Shown: positions 58,222 to 64,000 of the stretch, one piece after another
How the letters are laid out: every line of letters starts with the position of its first letter
Position numbering within the stretch: the first letter of the stretch is position 1
NCBI RefSeq assembly: GCF_000143415.4
Contig: NW_003314300.1
Coordinates: 929,086 to 993,085, forward strand
Origin: Selaginella moellendorffii
Taxonomy: Eukaryota; Streptophyta; Lycopodiopsida; Selaginellales; Selaginellaceae
DNA length: 64,000 nucleotides
Direction: 5' to 3'
Notes under the pieces: model-generated
Databases searched by the model: none
Told to the model about the DNA's origin: nothing
The model's input: the letters and a program-made list of their open reading frames with translations, nothing else
Made by a program: the position numbers and the translations under genes

Positions 58222-59342
58222 TCAACTCGGAACTTCATCTTGCTCGGAGGAGTCATCGATAAAATGACGATTTACAAGCTGAGAGACCTTGGAATGTGAA
58301 CAGTGGCTCTTCTTAAACAACTCTCGCAGCTTGTCATCACATATGACATTGTGGTTACCTGGTTCCTGGATCGAGAAAACGCAAACGCAACTTTTAGAGC
58401 TCTAAAACTCCCGAGAAGAAACTTGCTTTTACCTGGAGATCCTTGTCAAGGATGTACTCCCACACTCTGTCCACCGCCTCGGCTCGAGACATCGTCGTTC
58501 TATCAGTGCCGAGGAAGGATTGGAGAGCCTCGGAGATTGGATATGGAGTGAGGAAATTGGAACGCCTTGGACGATCATCAGATCGATCGAGTTTCTTCTT
58601 CTTGGGCATGTCAATGTCCTCGTAGCCTACAAGCAAGCACACGCTAAGATCAAAGAAACAAAACAATCAAGAGAAACTCACCCTCTTCTAGCGGTAGCAA
58701 GTGATCTTGGAGAACTTTGTTAATGGTAAACATGTTGATCGAATCCACCTTGAAAATGTCGACGAGCTTGTTTCCGGCGCACAGGATCATCTTCCTGTCG
58801 CTTGGATCTTGGAGATTGTTCTCTCGGATGTAGCGCCACAAGCATTGCACAGCCTAATCCTCGAAAAGAAGAACAAGGAAAAGAATTTCTAGCTTTCATT
58901 CAACTAGAGCTTACTTCGTGTCTCCTGAGAATGTGATGCCCAGTGACCGCTCGAAGCTCCGGAGAGAGGCGAAAGGCCTTGAGGAAGCTATTGTTTCCAG
59001 GCGTCCCAGCTCTATCCGTCCCAGCAAGAGATCAATCGCAAGGAATGCCAAACGAGGAGGAAGAACTTACTGGCTCCTGCGATTGCTCTGGAGGGTGTCC
59101 TGGATCTTCTCATCTAGCGCCCGCTTGCTCTCGTCCAGCCGGATCTTCTTCTTGAAATACAGCTTGGCGAGCCGCGCTACTTCCTTGGGCTTGACCTTCC
59201 CGGCGCCAAATTCCTTCTCCAGAGCCTTGCGGATGGCCTTGGTCGTCACAAAGGCCGGATCGCCGCCGAAAATCGCAGCTTTCACGCGCCTGCGCAGCTG
59301 TGAGTTGGTTGGAACATCCTTGCTCAAGGGAGGACGACCCAT
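58222..59342 (-). CDS. DEK_C plus double SWIB/MDM2-domain protein
   Basis: Five exons on the minus strand join in frame to 284 residues: 59071-59342, 58915-58987, 58682-58853, 58433-58626, 58222-58365. Residues 1-90 contain a DEK C-terminal-like helical domain (LRRRVKAAIFGGD...TTKAIRKALEKEFG). SWIB domain 1 runs FRLSPELRAVTGHHILRRHE to LCAGNKLVDIF and MFTINKVLQDHLLP. A basic linker MPKKKKLDR is followed by SWIB domain 2 (SEALQSFLGTDRTTMSRAEA, ...VWEYILDKDLQEPGNHNVIC, KVSQLVNRHF). Plant proteins of this layout are annotated as SWIB/BAF60b or UAF30-like chromatin or transcription factors in the nucleus. Intron boundaries are all GT-AG. Tail-to-tail with the ICT1-like gene, 56 bp between stops. 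Confidence 0.88.
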
Positions 59343-59817
59343 GAAAGCCCTAAACCCAAGAGAATATTCAGAAGCAAGATCAGAATATACTCCACAAAAG
59401 AATATTCAAACTAATAACAGAATATCCTACTAACCCCAAAAAGTTTTCACTTCAACAAAGGTAAAACATAAAAAACGTAAAATGTTTTTCGTTTTTTCCA
59501 ATCCTTTTTTGATTTTTTTTTATAAGAAGTGTTTTTCCTTTTTCTTTTTTAACTTTTTGGTGTGGCTGCTTATAAAATTAAGCGCCACAAACGCTTTTTT
59601 TTCGTATCAGATTTTTCTCTTTTCGTAACGTATCACCACCACGGGGAAATAATCGCGCGGAGGGCCTATTGCGAGCTAAATAGGAGGTAGTATACACTCT
59701 GCTTCTACATCTAGCTGCAGAAACAAGGAAAGAAAAAGGATCAAGAAAAAAAACAAAAAAAAAAACCACCAAGAATAAGTTAATAGCAAACGAGCAAGCA
59801 ACTCAACTGACTCTTTT
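59343..59817. promoter_or_regulatory. CDK 3' region and SWIB-gene promoter
   Basis: 475 bp between two minus-strand genes. GTTTAGGGC just before the SWIB-gene ATG (minus strand) carries a telo-box-like core. The rest is A/T-run rich (poly-A at 59745-59766). No TATA box was assigned. Confidence 0.4.
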
Positions 59818-61107
59818 TCAGCAAGCCAGCGTTGCCGTCTCCCATGGCTTTGGCGTCGGGGCCTGCGATCGTTGCCATGGAGAGGGAGAAGCTTTGAGCT
59901 GCTGCTGCTCGTCTCGCTTCGCAGTCGCGGCGGTGGCGGTGGCGATGGTGGAGGATCCGTGACTGCTCGGCTTCGCCTTTTTCACAGAAGAAGGCGTCGG
60001 CGGCCTGCGCTTGAGCGAATCCACTCTCTCGAGCTTTCGCTTTGCCGGCTGCTGGTGCTGCTGCGGCTGCTGGTGCTGCTTCTTTCTGTCCAGCTTCGAT
60101 CTCATCTCGGTGCACGCCTCGTGCGAGATCGGCAGCTCCGCCGGCGCGCAAGCCAGAGGCTCCGTCCACAGGTAGTCCGACAGCAGCGCCTGCTCGGCCG
60201 TGATCCGCTTCTCGGGGTTGAGCGTCAGCATCTGCTCGAGCAGATCCAGCGCTCTCGGGTCCACGTTGTTGAACGCCTTGCGCAGCCGCCGCGGCTTCTT
60301 CCCGTTCTCGGCCACGAACTTCGCGTAAACCGGCGACTTGGACACCCCCGGCCAGCTCGTCTCGTCCGGAGTGCCGCACATCTTGAAGATCCAGGACAGC
60401 TGCTGCTTCTCGTCCTTGCCCGGGAGGATCGACTGGCAGACGAGCAGCTCCGCGAAGACGCAGCCCAGCGACCACATATCCACGGCGGGGCCGTAGGACG
60501 AGAACCCAAGGAGGAGCTCCGGCGGCCGGTTCCAAAGCGTCACTACTCCACAGTGGAGCGGCCGGGGCGTCTCGGGGATGGGCGTGGACATGCCAAAGTC
60601 GGCGAGCTTGAGCACCCCTTTGCCGCTCACCAGGAGATTGGCCGACTTGATGTCCCTGTGCATCACTCCATTGAGATGGCAGTAGTGGAGGCCCTCGAGG
60701 ATCTGCTTGAGGTAGCACTTGATCTCCGGGGCCGAGAACTTATGCCGGTGGATGAGCCCACAAAGGTCGTGCTTCATATACTCGAAGACAAGGAAGATGT
60801 CGGTGGCCGCGTAGATCACATCCAGGAGCTTGACAACGTGATCGTTGTTGAGCAGCCGGAGGACCTTGATCTCGATGGCAATCGACGCCGGCACATCGCG
60901 CAGCTCGCCGCCGGCCTCTCTGACCTTTAGCGTCGCCTCTTTGGGGTCGACCCTTAGCCGCTTGATTGCCACGCGCTCGCTGGTCTGCTTGTCCGTGGCC
61001 AGGAACACCTTGCCATACTTCCCGCGGCCGATCGATTCCACTGCCACATACCTCTCAAGCGCTGGGAACTCCTGTGACAAGATTTCGCCCCCTTCGCTCA
61101 CTCCCAT
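59818..61107 (-). CDS. CDKC/CDK9-12-like protein kinase, intronless, atypical T-loop
   Basis: Single-exon 429-residue Ser/Thr kinase. GRGKYGKVFLA (P-loop), VAIKRL (ATP lysine), VFEYMKHDLCGL, IKCYLKQILEGLHYCH, HRDIKSANLL and LADFGMS are all present and match the CDKC/CDK9 group that phosphorylates RNA polymerase II. Odd points: the cyclin-binding helix reads PASIAIEIKVLR rather than PITAIREIK; the activation loop is LHCGVVTLWNRPPE, without the Thr that CDK-activating kinase phosphorylates and with Asn for the usual Tyr. The C-terminal 110 residues are low-complexity (Gln/His, Lys, Pro/Ser), NLS-like. All neighbours have many introns, so a retrocopy origin is possible. An Arg- and Ala-rich open frame overlapping it is a GC shadow. 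Confidence 0.85.
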   Translation of the reverse strand: MGVSEGGEILSQEFPALERYVAVESIGRGKYGKVFLATDKQTSERVAIKRLRVDPKEATLKVREAGGELRDVPASIAIEIKVLRLLNNDHVVKLLDVIYAATDIFLVFEYMKHDLCGLIHRHKFSAPEIKCYLKQILEGLHYCHLNGVMHRDIKSANLLVSGKGVLKLADFGMSTPIPETPRPLHCGVVTLWNRPPELLLGFSSYGPAVDMWSLGCVFAELLVCQSILPGKDEKQQLSWIFKMCGTPDETSWPGVSKSPVYAKFVAENGKKPRRLRKAFNNVDPRALDLLEQMLTLNPEKRITAEQALLSDYLWTEPLACAPAELPISHEACTEMRSKLDRKKQHQQPQQHQQPAKRKLERVDSLKRRPPTPSSVKKAKPSSHGSSTIATATAATAKRDEQQQLKASPSPWQRSQAPTPKPWETATLAC

Positions 61108-61235
61108 AGCCTATCCACAAACCCTAAAGGAATGAGCCTTATAAACCCTAATAGCCAGCCGTGGATCTCTTTTCGTCCCAGCCGTTGGATCCCAGATCTT
61201 TGTAGGAGAGCGGTTTTCACCTTTTAGGGCTCGAA
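61108..61235. promoter_or_regulatory. 128-bp divergent promoter with two telo-boxes
   Basis: The start codons of the CDK-like gene (minus) and TRIM37-like gene (plus) are 128 bp apart. AAACCCTAA occurs at 61119-61127 and 61143-61151. In plants the telo-box is common in promoters of growth- and translation-related genes. A shared bidirectional promoter is inferred from the spacing. Confidence 0.65.
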
Positions 61236-63950
61236 ATGTTGCCCGCGATGGAGGAAGATGACGAGAGCTCCGATTCCAGCTTCTCGACCGTGTCATCGTC
61301 GGCGCCGCTGACAAGGAATGCAAGCGGCATTGGCTGCTCCTCGATCTTTACCAGGATTCGAGGAGGTCGAGGTAGGCAGCATCGCCAGCATCATCGCGCC
61401 AGGGGCGGCGGCGATCGAGCTGGTGCTGTCAGGATCGGATCGAGCCCTTACAAATTGCAGGAGAGGATTCTGTCCAGGCAGAAGGGAGACGCGAGGAATC
61501 GATCGGGGCTGGGCCAATTGCTCTCGCCGGATCGTCTCAACGTGTCTGTTGCTCGCAATATTTTTCCTGGCGACAATGTGGTGGATGTACAGAAGGAACA
61601 GGCCAGCTCCTTTCGGCGAGATAGAATGTCGCAGAAACTTTGCGAAGCGTCGGGAACCAAGATCGAGCAGCCCCACAAATCTGGAACTCTATCATCAGCC
61701 ATCGCGGAAATCTTTCGCTGTTTCATCTGCTTGGGAAAGGTAGTAGTCTTTCTCGTTCCATATAGAGTCTCACTGACCGTTCTTTGTTTTGTTTCTTCAT
61801 TCCAGCTTATGGATGCTCAACTTTGTCCATGCTGCTCTAAGCTGGTGTGCATGCTATGTATCAAAGTACGCCTTGCAGCCTGAATCATTTCCAAGGTCAT
61901 TTGATAAACTCAAGCTCTTCTCACTTCTTTTTCTCATCTGTGTCGTCGGCCTGGTTGCAGCGCTGGTTAACCGATCAGAAGCCCGAGTGCCCTCACTGCC
62001 GTGCCTCGCTCTCGGTCTCGCAACTTGTAGGCTGCAAATTCATTTCCGAGATTACGACGGTACGTGAGTTTGCGAGTTCCGACTGACTTCTCATTCATTT
62101 TGCTTTCGCAGGAAGTGGAGAAAATACACGGGAATTTTGACGAGGATGCTCCACCAGAGAAGGTAGAAGGCTACATTTTCGTGTGCTCGCACCGACCTTT
62201 TCTATTGCAGATTTGCCCAGCTCATGGCAGTCCACTTTCGTATTTCTGCACCACATGCTCGACTGCAGTGTGCTCCGACTGCGCCATCCTGGCCGAGGTC
62301 ATACTCGCTCTTTCTTTTTTCACTTATCTTACTCTGGTTTCTATAGAGCCACCAAAACCACTCGTTTGAACGCCTAAATGTGACCTATGGAAGGCATTCC
62401 AAAAAATTGCATGTCGAGGCATCAGCTCTACGTTCACGTCTTAAAGTAAGGATTATTACGACTGTTAGGTGTAATGCTAAGTCTTCTCTTTTGCTCAGGA
62501 TTTGTATGATATGCTGGCGTCGGTTGACAATGACATTGAAGCTGTCTTGAAGGTATATCATATGTTTGCGTGTGTGACTTATGTCCTTAAGAACAGGCCA
62601 AAGATGATCAAGCGACTGAGATTGAAGCGGCTTTCAAAAGAATGCGGGTGAGAACTGCTTTCTTTTTGCAAGAACAGGAATTGCTATCGTTTTACTGATG
62701 TGATATGCAGGCGAAGCTCGAAGAACAGCTCAAATGCAAGCTGCTGACACTATTGGCACAGAAGGGTGCTGTTTCTCAAGAGGTATGAGATTTTATTTAT
62801 GCTACGGCTCAGCCTGATTTGCTGGCCTCTGCAGGTGGAGTTGTTAGAGACCATTTTGCGTCAACTTGATTTTCAATTAACTACATCGTCCAAGAGCGAT
62901 CTCATCGCTCATGAACCGACAATTACATGTATTATACAGGTGATACTGGTTCTTGTTGTGTAGCGCACGATCTCATTCGATAAGTTTCCAGGACTTGCAC
63001 AAGAAAATCAATCTTGAATTAAGGCGGGACCCTGTTTCTTCAGATTTTGTTTCCGAGGTATCCCACACGAGCTAACTTTATGCATATACAATTTTTGTGG
63101 TAGGTTATTCCTCCGTTTGAGCACGGGGAGCTTGTTCTTAAGAACTTCAGAAAGTATTTGCATGCGAAACCAAGCAAGAGCAACGATTCTTCTAGTACAA
63201 CTGACTCCACAAGCGACATCGTTTACAGTGCGGTGGGTACCTTAGATGCAGTGGACATAACAAGGAGGTGAAATAATGGCATCTTGTTTGAAACTTGTCA
63301 CTGCTAACTAAAACTTCTTCGTTACTGTAGCCGATTTCTGCCGCCGGGATTACCTGGCGCCTAAAGGTACTTGAACTGTTCGTGCGGTTGCAGTCACGAT
63401 CCTGACTTGATCGTGCAGCTGTATCCAAATGGTAGTGGTTCATCGAAGGGAAGCCACATTTCTGCATTTCTTGAGGTCGGCCTCTTCATTCAATGTACCT
63501 GAGAAAAACTAACGCTAGTCACGTCTAGATGGTCAAAGGTGGCTCTGAGCCTACAACATATGAATATGGCATAGAGATGTTACATCGTTCGCAGCCGCAC
63601 ATGAAAGTTGTGAGGCGATTCTCTTCGGATTTTGAGGCAATCGATATCTCCAGATCATTTGATTGTAACTTACAAGGGCCACATTACAGGAAGGTGCATG
63701 CTGGGGGTACTATCAATTTTTCAAGATTGATGACCTTGAAAACGAAGGGTACCTTCTTCCGGGGGAAGATACACTTACGCTGAGCTTTTACGTCCGAGCT
63801 CAAACGTCAGTAATCCAATCCATTGATTGATGACTGTGACACTTGATGAATTTGACGCCGTGCTTTCGATTCAGGTTCTTGCAACAATGCCTGGATCTGA
63901 GAAGAGCACTGTCATCGTGTCAAGCAGAACGGCAGGAAGCGGTGACGCAG
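61236..63950 (+). CDS. TRIM37-like RING / B-box / coiled-coil / MATH protein (3' end beyond the window)
   Basis: Seventeen exons seen; the first fifteen are all multiples of three and join in phase 0: 61236-61739, 61806-61865, 61961-62059, 62112-62162, 62211-62297, 62347-62445, 62499-62552, 62597-62647, 62711-62782, 62835-62939, 62992-63057, 63104-63232, 63331-63366, 63419-63475, 63529-63636, 63690-63805, 63875-63950. After a Ser- and Arg-rich N-terminus comes a RING (CFICLGK.MDAQLCPCC, CIKRWLTDQKPECPHCRA), a B-box (CPAHGSPLSYFCTTCSTAVC), a helical region, and a MATH/TRAF domain (ITWRLKLYPNGSG, then EGACWGYYQFFKIDDL). This order is that of TRIM37, a ubiquitin E3 ligase. One intron (63637-63689) appears to use a GC donor. 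The gene continues past 64000. Confidence 0.88.
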
Positions 63951-64000
63951 GTAAAGCACGAGCGCCGTCCTTCTCTTAGTTCCGAGTTCTTACACTCAGC

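Noticed and set aside
59780-60930. Long frames of 312 and 352 codons overlapping the CDK gene
   Set aside because: They lie in other frames of a GC-rich kinase gene, have Arg/Ala-rich composition and no family motif; the 429-codon frame carries all kinase motifs.
1-64000. CRISPR arrays, operons, ribosome-binding sites, tRNA and rRNA genes
   Set aside because: The DNA is eukaryotic nuclear sequence with introns; no repeat-spacer array was seen, and no tRNA or rRNA gene was recognised by eye. A tRNAscan run could still find a tRNA that I missed.

Overview
The window looks like nuclear DNA of an early-diverging vascular plant, most likely a Selaginella-type lycophyte. The reasons are: genes cut by many very short introns (mostly 50-90 bp), plant-specific families (PERK receptor kinases, DEK_C/SWIB proteins, a PLS-type PPR remnant), telo-box promoter motifs, and Ty3/gypsy retrotransposons. 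A 100-base run of N at 49144-49243 marks an assembly gap. The species assignment is inference.

Layout. 1-13.7 kb and 41.3-58.2 kb are inverted copies of one segment. Its unit is: a putative PD-(D/E)XK-like gene on one strand, a broken GPAT9-like 3' half on the other, then a PERK kinase and an ICT1-like peptidyl-tRNA hydrolase. The right-hand copy contains the unit twice in tandem. The left copy is cut by the window edge inside PERK copy 1. Two nearly full-length Ty3/gypsy elements with unusually short LTRs (4820-9797 and 36317-41311) sit in the AT-rich 3' flanks of two of the duplicated genes. The third gene copy (51.4 kb) preserves the empty site for both.

13.7-36 kb is a repeat-rich spacer. 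It holds more members of the same gene family (16.5, 19.6 and 29.3-30.3 kb, plus fragments at 16.1 and 30.3 kb), gene debris (ADH, PPR, GPAT9-like), a second gypsy lineage (22.9-24.0 kb), a truncated third copy of the short-LTR element (33.1-34.1 kb), a candidate TIR element (27.6-28.8 kb), and several unclassified direct and inverted repeats.

57.2-64 kb is ordinary gene-dense single-copy sequence: the intact ICT1-like gene, a DEK_C plus double-SWIB chromatin protein, an intronless CDKC-like kinase with an altered activation loop, and, divergently from a 128-bp telo-box promoter, a TRIM37-like RING/B-box/MATH E3 ligase that runs off the right edge.

I derived exon structures by hand for PERK2, PERK3, ICT1, SWIB and TRIM37. 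In each case the joined exons stay in frame. The most unusual content is the expanded family of putative nuclear nuclease-like genes (eight loci and fragments), with intact, catalytically altered and frameshifted members next to each other. The genes in the duplicated part are not an evident pathway; they are linked by shared duplication history.
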